Shown here one piece after another: positions 1 to 10,295 of a stretch of 64,000 nucleotides of DNA (position 1 is its first letter; each line of letters opens with the position of its first letter). Source of the DNA: Haliclystus octoradiatus (Eukaryota; Cnidaria; Staurozoa; Stauromedusae; Haliclystidae). A program made the translations under genes and the position numbers. The notes below the pieces were generated by a model. The model was not told where the DNA came from. It ran no database searches and worked only from the letters and a program-made list of their open reading frames with translations. The stretch is taken from positions 8,439,402 through 8,503,401 of the forward strand of contig OU744447.1 of the NCBI GenBank assembly GCA_916610825.1. The letters are read 5' to 3'.

Positions 1-1
1 A

Positions 2-1103
2 GAGGACTGGTCAAAAAACCAGCTGCCAATCATACTGAAAGACTATAAACCGGAAGATATATTCAATGCAGATGAAACTGGTTTATTCTACAAATGTTTA
101 CCTGACCGAACTCATGTCTTGAAACACGAAAACTGTGCTGGTGGCAAGAATTCGAAAGAACGTTTAACTGTTTTGGTAACAGCCGGCCGGTGAAAAACTC
201 CCATTGCTTGTGATCGGCAAATCTAAAAAGCCACAATGTTTTGCAAACATTAAAAGATTACCATTAACCTACAGGAATAACAAGAAATCATGGATGACAT
301 CTGTACTGTTTATTGAATGGGTGAAAAAGTTAGAACCCAAAATGCGTACTCAGAATCATAAAATTGCCCTTGTAATCGATAACTGTTCTGCTCATCCAGA
401 CGTTCCTAGGTTGAAGCATGTGAGACTGATATTTTTACCTCCAAATACGACAGCAAAGACTCAACCCATGGACGCCGGTGTAATTCGATCATTAAAGGCA
501 TATTATCGCAAAGAACTGGCAACACGAAGGCTTATTGCATTCGACGACAACAAAGACTATTCTGTTGATGTTTTAGCTGCGATGAAAAAACTAAAAACTG
601 CTTGGTCAAATGTAAATAACGCTACCGTGGTGAATTGCTTTCGAAAAGTTGGATTTATTTCCTCAACAGAACCAGACTGTGAAATCGAAGAGGAACAAAT
701 GGTCAACAACGATATTTGGACAAGCCTTGAAGACGCCGGTATTGTACCAATTGGAATGACCATGAATGAGTATATTGAAACAGATGAACATTTAATTTCT
801 AGAGAGACGATAACTCTGTCAACAATTGAACAAAGTCTTATGCCTATTTCACCATCCAATCAATTGAGCGACGATGATGAATCAGATGACGAAGATAGTT
901 GTGGTGATTGTTATGAACGACCAGTACCTACTTTACCAGAAGCATTTGAATTGTTATCAAAATTACAGCATTTTATTGACTGCTATGATGGAAATATACA
1001 TGAGATTTATGCAAGTAAACTTGAAGGACTTGAGAATGCTTTACTTGCCGAAAGAGTTAACAGATCAACACAATCTAAAATAACAGACTTTTTTTCTAGC
1101 TAA
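2..1103 (+). pseudogene. pogo/Tigger-type DDE transposase, 5' end cut by window edge, one frameshift
   Basis: This would be the cut-and-paste transposase of a Tc1/mariner-superfamily (pogo/Tigger/jerky-like) DNA transposon. The reading frame starting at base 2 gives NADETGLFY with the first catalytic Asp, then hits TGA at 191. The same protein continues in another frame from about 189 (GEKLPLLVIGKSKKP), so one small indel lies at about 181-191. The second Asp is in VIDNCSAHP and the third in QPMDAGVIRSLK, giving a DDD triad. The C-terminus is acidic and ends QSKITDFFSS, which fits the PCNA-binding box Q-x-x-I-x-x-F-F. Drosophila pogo transposase is known to bind PCNA. The N-terminal DNA-binding domain lies outside the window. 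Apart from the frameshift the protein looks well preserved. Confidence 0.88.
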
Positions 1104-1395
1104 CAAAACCATATGTATAATTTTATGTTGTAAATTAATTAATACTTACATTATATTAAGAAGTTTTGTTTTAGAGTTGGTTGTGACTACATTATATTAA
1201 ATATCTAATTATGTGATTGTTTTGGTTTGTTGCCGTTATGATTCTATTCTACTTCCGGAATATTTGAACACATATAAAAATGACGTAATTTCTATTGTTC
1301 TATTGTTTTATTGGAATATCGGCTATAACAGCTTATTGCCTATAACGTACTTTTTTTAGATTCCCCAGGGGTGCCGTTATAAACGGTTTCTACTG
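1104..1395 (+). other. 3' noncoding end of the pogo-like element with possible terminal repeat
   Basis: No gene is visible here. The stretch follows the transposase stop and ends with CGGTTTCTACTG at about 1384-1395, whose reverse complement starts CAGTAGAAACCG, a CAGT-type end as in many Tc1/mariner elements. The partner end is outside the window, and no flanking TA can be recognised, so the boundary is tentative. Confidence 0.4.
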
Positions 1396-1423
1396 TCACT
1401 CTACCAAATCACAGACTATGATC

Positions 1424-1789
1424 TGATCGATTAATCTTATATCCGCCATTTTTTTAATATAAACGTCATGTTATTTGTGTTGATTTACGTCATTATGTTA
1501 TTTTTATAGCTTGCGAAATATTTTAAAATAATTTTGATTATGTAAGCAAAATATACCTTTAGAAAAGCCTAGACTAATTCAGAAACTTCAGTATGAGAAG
1601 CTACATTCGAAACGAAATCATACAACATTTTAGAAATTATATATATTGAAACATGAGATGATTACGAAATAAATTGTTATGAACTTATGAATCGTCCGTG
1701 TGTTTGTATTCGACCCCGTATTCGAACCCTCATACTCAAATAAGAAGTCAATTAATATGTGAATAAGGATTTTCAAAATTGGCAAAACA
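1424..1789 (+). repeat. 5' LTR of the BEL/Pao element
   Basis: This is the direct repeat partner of 7696-8061, with TG...CA ends. It must hold the promoter and polyadenylation signal; an AATAAA-type A/T stretch (GAAATAAATTG) lies at about 1666. The bases right after it (1790 on, GTTTCGAATCATAG) do not start with TGG, so a standard primer site for a tRNA 3' end is not evident. Confidence 0.95.
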
Positions 1790-1856
1790 GTTTCGAATCA
1801 TAGTTCGAATTAAAGTCTCGATAAAGAAATTAGAAATAAAAAGAAATTAATCAAGA

Positions 1857-4800
1857 ATGGCCGACGACGCTGAAGCGATTCGGAGGAGATTTGAGAGGAG
1901 ATCAAAGGCTTATAATAGAGAAATAGAAGAATTTACAACGATAAAAGAACAAGAATTTGTAGCAATAGGCACTTGGAAGTCAATACTATTCAAGGTAACT
2001 GAAGCTAGAAAACAAGTAGAAGAAACAGCGTCGACTTACCTAGACGTGCTCGATGAAAATAACGCTTTAAATGGCCAATTAGAATTGGAAATAGATCACA
2101 GAGTTGATGAATGCAGAAAACTTCACTTTGAAATCAGAGCAGAAACTACGAAGATGATCCATGAACTTGAAGAAAATGAAGCAGAAAAAACTCACAAACG
2201 CGCGTTAGAGATCGCCGCCGCAACGCAAAATAATCAAGTAAACATTAATGAAGAAAACGCAGGAGGTGAAAGCAGCCATCATGAATCAGCCTCTTTCGAA
2301 CAAAATGATCAAAATGACGTCACCGATGTAAACAACGACGGAGACGACGCAGACTCTGTTGTAGAAAGAGAAAGACCAACAGAAAATAACAAAGAAAAAG
2401 AAATCACAGCAGGAAATCAAAGACATCAGGATGAACTCACCCATGAAGAGGGGCAACAAAGCAAAGAAAACGAAAGTGGAAATGCAACCAAAAGAGATGA
2501 CAACATAATCACAATAGAATTACTCAAAGATTTATCAAAAACAGCAGCTGAAGCTGCTGCAGTTGCAGCCATCAGAGCAATTAACATAGAGGGCAAGGCA
2601 ACACACTCAAACAAAACATCTATTCGTTTAGCTGGATTCACCCCCAATTCATGGAATGGAGAATTTAAAGGATTTCCAACCTTCCAAAAGCGATTTACTT
2701 CAGCAATGAACAATGCCGGAGTTTTGGATGATGATGTCAAGCTACAATGGCTTGAAAAATCAATACCACAGTCTTACCATACAACTATTGAAGGACGCTC
2801 AACATTAGTCGAAGCATGGAAAGCGTTAAAGTTAGTTGTAACTGACAAAAAAATATCTGATGAACTGATGTGGAATTTCCGAAAATTAAAACCTATACAA
2901 GATAAAGACCAAAACGTAATCCAAACATTTGTCACAACAATACGTACGCATATGATGTACCTAAAAGATTTTGGGAAAGGAAACCGTACAGAAGATGAGG
3001 AATTCATCAAAGATTTGAAGAGAAAGACAGGAGCGGAATTCGAAGATCAAATTGAAGACCAGTTGGCACAAGAAAACAGAATCGCAAGAAAAATGAACAT
3101 GAAAGAAGAAGAACTCTCAGCCGACTATATTTTAGAATTCTTGGAAAGAAGACTGTTATCATCAAATTCTTACAGAACAGAAAAGAAACAGCAAACATTA
3201 TCAAAGAAAGAGTCAAGGAACTTCAAAGAAGCAAAAGTCAACGTCTTGCAAACAACCAATGACCTCAATTGTCAACTGTGTAACAATGGAAAACATGGAT
3301 TAGAAGATTGTAACAAGTTCAAAGAATTTGAAGTAGCAGAGAGATCTGAATACTGTAAAAGCAAAGGCCATTGCTTTGGATGTCTTGGAAAGGGTCACAT
3401 TAGACCACAATGCAAATCAGAAGTAACATGTCAACATTGTAGAAAGAAACATCACAGTTTACTGCACAGAAGTACATATTCAAATCAAGAAGCCTCAACA
3501 GCCAATATCACACAGAGGACAGCATCAACTAACACAACAACGAAACGTCTCAACAGTTCACAAGAATCTACAGCAACAAGACTACCTGTACTAAAGATCT
3601 GGATAAAAACTGGTTATAAAAATGCTGATGGTACAACACAAATTAGAGCTGCAACATGTTTGATGGATGGAGGTGCTGATACAACTCTGGTTCGAAGAAA
3701 CTTTGTAGAATCATTAGGCCTTCAAGGTGAAGACACTACTATTCATTATGAAGTCGTTGGAGGAAGCCATCATAAAGAAGTCACACAGAAGTATGAACTC
3801 ACTGTAGGACGTTTGGAGCCCATGGCAGAGAAAGGAAGAATTACAGCTTATGCAATGAAAAGACCATGTGGCGCAGCAGCATCACTTCACAAAGAATTCT
3901 TTGCAAAAAATGAACATTTGAATCAAATCAAGGAAGTTGTAGACACAGATGGTGGTGAGATTGATGTTATCATTGGGAGAGATGCTCAAGAGTTACACAC
4001 AGAATTACAAAGAATGACGAAAGAGAGCAGCAAATCAGCCCCAATTGGAATCGAGTTTCCATTAGGATGGACAATCGTTGGTGGAACAACTCATGTCAGT
4101 AAGAAGTCAGGAGCAACAAGAAAAGTCACATCAGTCACACTAGCAGAAGAAACAGACATATCATCTACTGAAAATATGAGCACACTAATGATGTCAGATT
4201 TGGTTGGTGTTAACACAACGCAACGCTGTGTTTGTACAGATAAGGAAATCGAAGAAGCTAGATTTATAAAGATAGCAAAAGAAAACACGACAATCAATGA
4301 AGATGGGAGAATAGAAGTCAGATTACCTTGGAAACCTGGCTATCCAGAAGGACTACCAAATAATTACAAAGAAGTTTCAACCAATCTTAAGAGGAAAGTA
4401 AAACGACTGCAAGAAACAAACAAATTGGAGGACTACCAAAGAGCAATTCAAGAAGTAATAGAATCTGGATTTGTGAAAAAGGTAGAACTCAAAGAAGGAG
4501 AAATGGCCCATTACTTAGAACACCATCTAGTTGAAAGAGATGATAGTGCATCAACTCCCAAAAGAGTAGTTTGGAACTCTGCAAAGATCTACCGTGGACA
4601 ATCAGTAGCTAAAGCATTGGAAAAGGGGCCAGATTTACTAAACTCATTGTTCAAGGTCTTCATTGGTTTCAGAGAGCAACAGATTGGATTCACAGGAGAC
4701 ATAAGAAAAATGTTCAATATGATCAGCATTTCTGAAGAAGATCGAAAGTATCATCGATTCCTATGGATTGAAGAAGGAAATGAAAACCCAACTGCTTATG

Positions 4801-7625
4801 AATGGCAAAGACTTGTTTTTGGTGACCCTCCAAGTCCTGATTTGTCACAGGAAAGTCTTCACTATTTGGCAACAAAATTTGGAAAGGACTATCCAATTGG
4901 ATCAAGCATCGTAAAGAATCACATCTATATGGACGATGTTGCCAGCTCCAGAAATCAACCTAGAGAAGCAGAACAAGTCATCAAAGAAACAACTCAACTG
5001 TTATCAAAAGCAAAGTTTGAAATAAAGAAATGGCATTCCAATTCCATTGAATTAGAAGAAAAAATGAACAAGAAGATTGAAGACAGTAATAACCTATCAG
5101 AAAATCGTGATACAACCATTTTGGGTCACTACTGGGAGAAAGACATAGATACAATCTCACTGAAATTGAAAAAACTACCAAAGATTGAAATTGATGCATC
5201 TTCAAAGACCCAAGAACATAAACTGTCAAAAAGAATCATTTTAAGCATGATAGCCAAAGTTTGGGACCCTCTCGGAATTCTGTCACCAGCATTGGTAAAC
5301 TTGAGAATTCCTTTACAACAACTGTGGAGAAAAAAATATGATTGGGACACAGCCATAGTGGGAGAAGATGCTGATGACTGGGTGGATAGATTCAAACAAT
5401 TAGAAGGAAAGCTGTCAACCAAAATTGAGCGCTGCATCACTGAAGAAAACAACACCGAATTGCCTGAGCTGCATGCATTTTCCGACGGCGGAGATAAAGC
5501 TTTTGGCACATGCGTTTACCTACGACAGAAAAGAGAAGATGGCACATTTAATGTACACTTTGTAGCAGCCAAATCTTTTGTAACACCAGTCAAAGGTTGG
5601 ACAATACCTCGAACGGAATTAGTTGCTACACTAGTAATGTCTCGACTAGTAAAGAACATTGTCTCAGCATTAATGATCAAACCAAGCACAATTTCATACT
5701 GGGTTGATTCTAAAGTGGTATTGCATTGGATTAGATCAAGAACTCCTCAGATGAAGGCATTTGTTGAAGCGAGAATTAACGAGATTCAAGAAACAACCAA
5801 GATTGAAGATTTCCATTATGTTCCTTCTAAAGAGAATGCTGCAGATGCACTGACAAAACCGAACAATGTAGACTTAGAGCAATGGCACCAAGGACCGAAA
5901 TTCTTACAAGAAAAGATTATTCCAGAATTTGAAACAGCAAATATCACTAAAGAAATTGAGCTAAGAAAAGATTTGACTGAAATAAAACCTGAAAGAAAAA
6001 AGCGCAAAAAGAAGACCTGTATAGCAAAGAAGGTGAATGCTTACTTCTCGGTTGCAAACACAATTACAAAGATGAGTGATGAAGAATGTAAACAAATACT
6101 ACAAATTGCAGCAGATAGCAACTCAATGGAAGAAGCAATTAACAAAATTTCAGAAAAATCAAACAAGACTGATCACAAAGGAGGTAAAATGAAGATATAT
6201 CAAGCTCTGCAAAGAAATACTAACTTTGACGATAAGAATTTCAAGAAACTCTGTCCTTTCATTGATGACGAAGACAAAATTTACAGATTAGGTGGAAGAT
6301 TAGAACACCTTAAAGATTTCAAGCCCGACTTAGCAGCACCAATAATCATTCCGAAATGTAAAAGGAACAAAGAAAATGACCATTATACTAATCACAAAAA
6401 AGTCATCAACATGGTTACGAAAGAATTTCATGAACAAACAGGACACTGCGGAGTCAACCGAACACGATCTGCGATTGAACAATCAGGACTCTGGATAATT
6501 GGAGTCAACAGAATATTGAAAACAATTGGAAAGAACTGTCTATACTGCAGAAGAAGGAAACGTCCTCTGTTGGAACAAAAGATGGGTCAACTCCCAAGTT
6601 TTCGACTGGACTGTGACAAACCTGCCTTCTGGTCATCTGCTGTCGACTTCTTTGGTCCACTTAAAACGAAGCTATACCGTGGAACTGTGAAAGATGCTCA
6701 TGTAGCCTTATTTGTATGCACCGTCACAAGGGCAATACACCTTGAGTTCTGTTACGACCAGGAAGGTGGGGAAGGTCTTTCAACTGAAAAATTTCTAATG
6801 GCTCTTAGGAGATTCGTCAGCTTGAAAGGAATTCAGCCTGTACAACTGTACAGCGATAATGGACCAAATTTAATTGGAGCATCTCCAAAAGTAGAAAAGT
6901 TAGTAAAAGAATGGGATATAAAAGTGCTAGAAAACGGAATTAAAGGAAATGGTTTCCAATGGTTATGGAATTGTCCTACTGCGTCCCATCACAATGGAGT
7001 TGTTGAGACATTTGTCAACTTGGTCAGAAAAGCATTGGACGCCATGGCAGATTGCTATAACAACACTTTAAAGCCTGATGAATGGATGACTGCTCTTGCT
7101 GAAGTAGCTTATCTTATAAATTCAAGACCACTTTGGCCAAACTCAAGTGCGGATCCTATTGATATGAACGAGATTATAACACCAAATTCCTTGCTGTATG
7201 GACATCATCTGACTCTTCCACAGCCACAAGATGAAAATAAAATACATCCAAAAGATCGTATGGCATCAATTCAGAAGCGTATTCAAATTTTCTGGAATTA
7301 TTGGTCATCGAATATGCCAAATCGTCTATTATGTCGAAATAAGTGGTTTTCACAAAGAAGAAACCTGGAAGTTGGAGATATTGTTTTGGAAAAAAAGAAC
7401 AACTTAAATGGAATTACCCCGAGAGCAATATGGCCAGTCGCTATGGTAACTGAAACGTTCCCTGGTACAGATGGACTTGTCAGGAAGGTGAAGATTCAAA
7501 ACAAAGCTGGAAGTTATGATAGACCTATTGCAAAGCTTATTCTATTGGCAACAAAAGAAGAAATAGATGCAAAAGCCATCAACGGTACAGAAGAAATCCT
7601 GGCTGGTATAAAAAGAATAAGATAA
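1857..7625 (+). CDS. BEL/Pao gag-pol polyprotein, intact
   Basis: This 1,922-residue polyprotein carries all functions for retrotransposition. Order: a charged coiled-coil N-terminus (1-130), a gag domain of the DUF1759 type (about 260-440), and zinc-knuckle cysteines (CQLC...C and CFGCLGKGHIRPQC, about 470-535). Then comes an aspartic protease (MDGGADTTLV, Asp at about 604). Reverse transcriptase follows with FTGDIRKMF and YMDD at 1024-1027, then RNase H (HAFSDGG, about 1210). The integrase has an HHCC finger (about 1523-1565) and a D,D,E core (VDFFGPL about 1596, YSDNGPN about 1664, VVETF about 1716). The protein ends with the usual C-terminal domain. The protease has Asp-Gly-Gly where most families have Asp-Ser/Thr-Gly. 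The ATG at 1857 lies 67 bp after the LTR. No stop or frameshift is present. Confidence 0.95.
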   Translation: MADDAEAIRRRFERRSKAYNREIEEFTTIKEQEFVAIGTWKSILFKVTEARKQVEETASTYLDVLDENNALNGQLELEIDHRVDECRKLHFEIRAETTKMIHELEENEAEKTHKRALEIAAATQNNQVNINEENAGGESSHHESASFEQNDQNDVTDVNNDGDDADSVVERERPTENNKEKEITAGNQRHQDELTHEEGQQSKENESGNATKRDDNIITIELLKDLSKTAAEAAAVAAIRAINIEGKATHSNKTSIRLAGFTPNSWNGEFKGFPTFQKRFTSAMNNAGVLDDDVKLQWLEKSIPQSYHTTIEGRSTLVEAWKALKLVVTDKKISDELMWNFRKLKPIQDKDQNVIQTFVTTIRTHMMYLKDFGKGNRTEDEEFIKDLKRKTGAEFEDQIEDQLAQENRIARKMNMKEEELSADYILEFLERRLLSSNSYRTEKKQQTLSKKESRNFKEAKVNVLQTTNDLNCQLCNNGKHGLEDCNKFKEFEVAERSEYCKSKGHCFGCLGKGHIRPQCKSEVTCQHCRKKHHSLLHRSTYSNQEASTANITQRTASTNTTTKRLNSSQESTATRLPVLKIWIKTGYKNADGTTQIRAATCLMDGGADTTLVRRNFVESLGLQGEDTTIHYEVVGGSHHKEVTQKYELTVGRLEPMAEKGRITAYAMKRPCGAAASLHKEFFAKNEHLNQIKEVVDTDGGEIDVIIGRDAQELHTELQRMTKESSKSAPIGIEFPLGWTIVGGTTHVSKKSGATRKVTSVTLAEETDISSTENMSTLMMSDLVGVNTTQRCVCTDKEIEEARFIKIAKENTTINEDGRIEVRLPWKPGYPEGLPNNYKEVSTNLKRKVKRLQETNKLEDYQRAIQEVIESGFVKKVELKEGEMAHYLEHHLVERDDSASTPKRVVWNSAKIYRGQSVAKALEKGPDLLNSLFKVFIGFREQQIGFTGDIRKMFNMISISEEDRKYHRFLWIEEGNENPTAYEWQRLVFGDPPSPDLSQESLHYLATKFGKDYPIGSSIVKNHIYMDDVASSRNQPREAEQVIKETTQLLSKAKFEIKKWHSNSIELEEKMNKKIEDSNNLSENRDTTILGHYWEKDIDTISLKLKKLPKIEIDASSKTQEHKLSKRIILSMIAKVWDPLGILSPALVNLRIPLQQLWRKKYDWDTAIVGEDADDWVDRFKQLEGKLSTKIERCITEENNTELPELHAFSDGGDKAFGTCVYLRQKREDGTFNVHFVAAKSFVTPVKGWTIPRTELVATLVMSRLVKNIVSALMIKPSTISYWVDSKVVLHWIRSRTPQMKAFVEARINEIQETTKIEDFHYVPSKENAADALTKPNNVDLEQWHQGPKFLQEKIIPEFETANITKEIELRKDLTEIKPERKKRKKKTCIAKKVNAYFSVANTITKMSDEECKQILQIAADSNSMEEAINKISEKSNKTDHKGGKMKIYQALQRNTNFDDKNFKKLCPFIDDEDKIYRLGGRLEHLKDFKPDLAAPIIIPKCKRNKENDHYTNHKKVINMVTKEFHEQTGHCGVNRTRSAIEQSGLWIIGVNRILKTIGKNCLYCRRRKRPLLEQKMGQLPSFRLDCDKPAFWSSAVDFFGPLKTKLYRGTVKDAHVALFVCTVTRAIHLEFCYDQEGGEGLSTEKFLMALRRFVSLKGIQPVQLYSDNGPNLIGASPKVEKLVKEWDIKVLENGIKGNGFQWLWNCPTASHHNGVVETFVNLVRKALDAMADCYNNTLKPDEWMTALAEVAYLINSRPLWPNSSADPIDMNEIITPNSLLYGHHLTLPQPQDENKIHPKDRMASIQKRIQIFWNYWSSNMPNRLLCRNKWFSQRRNLEVGDIVLEKKNNLNGITPRAIWPVAMVTETFPGTDGLVRKVKIQNKAGSYDRPIAKLILLATKEEIDAKAINGTEEILAGIKRIR

Positions 7626-7686
7626 TTATATGAATAAAGATTGATCTCATCTATCGTTCAAAATTTGTTAAATTAAACTTCTCACT

Positions 7687-7695
7687 AAGGGGGAG
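7687..7695 (+). other. Polypurine tract of the BEL/Pao element
   Basis: AAGGGGGAG lies directly before the TG of the 3' LTR. This is the expected place and composition for the primer of plus-strand DNA synthesis. Confidence 0.8.
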
Positions 7696-8061
7696 TGATC
7701 GATTAATCTTATATCCGCCATTTTTTTAATATAAACGTCATGTTATTTGTGTTGATTTACGTCATTATGTTATTTTTATAGCTTGCGAAATATTTTAAAA
7801 TAATTTTGATTATGTAAGCAAAATATACCTTTAGAAAAGCCTAGACTAATTCAGAAACTTCAGTATGAGAAGCTACATTCGAAACGAAATCATACAACAT
7901 TTTAGAAATTATATATATTGAAACATGAGATGATTACGAAATAAATTGTTATGAACTTATGAATCGTCCGTGTGTTTGTATTCGACCCCGTATTCGAACC
8001 CTCATACTCAAATAAGAAGTCAATTAATATGTGAATAAGGATTTTCAAAATTGGCAAAACA
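7696..8061 (+). repeat. 3' LTR of the BEL/Pao element
   Basis: This is the second copy of the 366-bp LTR, of the same length as the 5' copy and with no differences seen by eye. It is followed at once by the target duplication TGATC. Confidence 0.95.
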
Positions 8062-8066
8062 TGATC

Positions 8067-8450
8067 AATGACATCGAAGGGATTGGACATCAATATCACT
8101 AAGACAAAGTACATCTCCATAGGCTCGGAACAGGCGCAATTATATAACACTCATGGTCCTTTGCAGCGAGTTGACTCATTCAAATACCTCGGTGCAATGT
8201 TACTCTCTACCGGTGTTGATATTTCTACTCGTTGAGGCATCGCCTGGGGAGCACTCAAGCCTTTGAATGACGTCTGGTCATCAAACTCCTTAGAGAACTT
8301 GAAATTACTCCTGTTCCAACATACCATTGAGCCAATATTTCTATATGGATCTGAATCATGAATTTTGTTCGAATAAGCCCAAAAACATCTAAACCAATCA
8401 TACAACGCTGATGCTTCGCCACACCCTTGGTTGTCACGCAAGGAACACAC
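8067..8450 (+). pseudogene. LINE reverse transcriptase fragment (RTE/CR1-like), split by the BEL insertion
   Basis: Translation shows the region after the RT catalytic box of a non-LTR retrotransposon: GLDINITKTKYISIG, then FKYLGAML, then WGALKPLNDVW and IEPIFLYGSES. In-frame stops (TGA near 8233) and frame changes make it dead. Bases 1396-1423, just left of the BEL element, can be read as an upstream piece (TMIND), so the BEL copy interrupts this fragment. It lacks the endonuclease and the catalytic box. Confidence 0.7.
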
Positions 8451-9180
8451 AGCCAGGTGATATTGTATTTATTTTGAATATCAACTCACTAAGAGGAAAA
8501 TGGATCATTGGAAAATTACTCAAGTTTCCAAAGGAAGAGACAGCAATGTGGAAGTAAAAATTGAAACTAGTCATTAGTAAAAACTGCAATGACCTATCAC
8601 AAAGATTATCCACCCAGTAGAAGGATATGAAGATTAATAAACAAAGACGAATTATTATAGTGCTGTTATAAGGCGGGGAATGTTCTGCTTACTTATCTTA
8701 TTGTTTATTTATATGTTAAGCTGTTACTGTTATGTAATGTACATGTAGTTACTGTGGTTAAGTGTACCGCAGTTGAGGCCCAGTCTTCTTTTTGAGACCA
8801 ATGTGCTAAAAAGTCCACAATAGCTACTGAAAGTATATAACGATCTATGTTGGTTTATCATTTGTTAGAAGTTATTAATTAAAATAAGGTTATAAAACGG
8901 GTTTGAACGAAAGTTCTATTTATGTAAATAAAAAAAAATAACCTCATAAAAAATAAAATTGTTTTTATCTGCATTGATACTGAGCGATTCACTTACTGGA
9001 ATCCTACTTTTGTCGGACACTGTCAGTATCAACAACCATGAACCTGAAGAGAAAACATCCAACAGCAGACGGGAAGACAGAATGTTTGTCAATGATTGGA
9101 ATCTCATACAGAAATTGCAAACAAGGAAGCTTACAAGCTGCAGCATCTCTATGTTTGAACTCGCAAATAGGAAAACCCTT
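8451..9180. other. No recognisable gene
   Basis: This is AT-rich sequence with only short chance frames. I see no domain, repeat partner or splice pattern I can defend, although a downstream HBS1L exon would be expected on the minus strand somewhere left of 10839. Confidence 0.5.
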
Positions 9181-9346
9181 GCGAAAAAAAGTTCAGGAGT
9201 TCATGAACAGTTCATGAACAGTTCATGAACGTTAAATGGCCCCAAATTTTAATGAACTGTTCATGAACAGTTCATTAAAATTTGGGGCCATTTAACGTTC
9301 ATGAACTGTTCATGAATTGTTCATGAACTCCTGAACTGTTTTTCGC
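9181..9346. repeat. 166-bp near-perfect palindrome built on GTTCATGAAC
   Basis: The two 83-nt arms meet with no spacer at 9263/9264 and differ at about two positions. The 10-bp palindrome GTTCATGAAC (or a one-base variant) occurs about seven times inside. The ends, CTTGCGAAAAA and TTTTTCGCAGGG, look like the termini of a small DNA transposon, so this may be a fold-back MITE. Confidence 0.9.
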
Positions 9347-9384
9347 AGGGGCAGCTTCAAACTAGGGTGAGAGGGTAATGAATT

Positions 9385-9835
9385 TTAACGATGTTTCTCT
9401 GCCTCGATCCCAACCTTGCATCAGAATCAGACTGAAGTCAGATAATTATGAATGATTAAGGTGATTCTCACCGGGATTCCCATATTACTTTGCTTACTAA
9501 GTTGAAATGATTCGAAGATGGAAAAAATGCGCTGCGCCCAGCTTTTCAAATTATTTATACACATTTTTGTTATACTTATTTTCAAATATTATGCAGCGTT
9601 TCTTTAAAATCTAATGTTATGTTTGTCAATAATGTACAAACGCAAAGAAATATCCAGAAGTGTTGTCTTTCTGCGTGCTTAAATTGTCTAACTGATTCAC
9701 CCTAATTTTCTTAACAATAAAAAACCTAAGCTAGGCGCTATTAATGCTATTTTTGGCTTTGTAGCTATGACAATAAATTGATTGAACAGAGGTGATGAAT
9801 TTATTCACTAATAACAATAGATTTACCATGAAACA
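9385..9835. repeat. Inverted partial copy of the 10296-10654 element
   Basis: Segments here (AAGGTGATTCTCACCGGGAT near 9460; GTAGCTATGACAAT near 9760; AATAGATTTACCATG near 9816) recur in reverse complement at 10405-10600. A roughly 250-bp stretch (about 9494-9750) is absent from the other copy and looks like a later insertion or a different subfamily. Confidence 0.75.
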
Positions 9836-9904
9836 ATCAGAAATTTATGCTTAATATCCCCACTATGATTCAATAAAATCTGGATATTGCAAAACTAATT
9901 GAGA

Positions 9905-10150
9905 CAGTATTGCCCAACCGAAGGCGCCTTTACCACTCTTTTATTTCTAGGTGTGGTTCTTTCTGCTAAGAGAAGTGATATTAAATGCTAATATTGACAT
10001 CAGTTGCAACACTGCAGATAATTTCAACAGACTTCATGGCAGATGGGCCTCTCTAATGCAATTCCTTTTGGACAATTCCATCCGCCATCAGAAGATGGTA
10101 CTCATTTGATGTTTTACGTAAAGGCTGAGTTGACCTTTAGGGGGTTTAAC
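9905..10150 (+). repeat. Dispersed repeat family R, copy 1
   Basis: Shared blocks with the copies at about 11775-12010 and 42712-43000 are: CCGAAGG, a pyrimidine-rich box followed by GAGAGCAATG-like sequence, CACTGCAGAT-AATTTCAAC, TTCATGGCAGA, and ATGCAATTCC...CCATCCGCCATC. There are no terminal repeats or A tail, and no clear tRNA-type A and B boxes. It may be a SINE or a piece of a larger element. Confidence 0.7.
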
Positions 10151-10295
10151 CTACAGTCGATCAGATATGATCAGATCTTAAGTTCGGTTTCTCTCCCATT
10201 TGAGGTAATAAATAATAATAGATATTATTCAGCAATGTAGAAATATGAAATTTTGTGTGGAGAATGAAAACTGGAAATCAGTTTTATGTGTAGTA

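Larger units (their letters stand above)
1424..8061 (+). mobile_element. Full-length BEL/Pao LTR retrotransposon
   Basis: The element is 6,638 bp with two 366-bp direct LTRs beginning TGATCGATTAATC and ending GGCAAAACA. By eye the LTRs show no differences. A 5-bp target duplication TGATC flanks it (1419-1423 and 8062-8066). Between the LTRs lie one uninterrupted gag-pol frame and a purine tract just before the 3' LTR. Equal LTRs, an intact frame and a perfect duplication indicate a very recent insertion and possibly an active element. It landed inside an older LINE fragment. It sits downstream of HBS1L exon 3 and is probably intronic to that gene, but the next exon is not in view. Confidence 0.95.

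Noticed and set aside
1780..1810. tRNA primer site at TGGCAAAACAG overlapping the 5' LTR end
   Set aside because: The TGG is inside the LTR, since it is also present at the end of the 3' LTR, and the spacing of TTCGAA words does not fit a tRNA T arm.
8916..9228. Opposed frames of 76 and 89 codons
   Set aside because: Overlapping on both strands, no domain, and the plus frame runs into the GTTCATGAAC palindrome.
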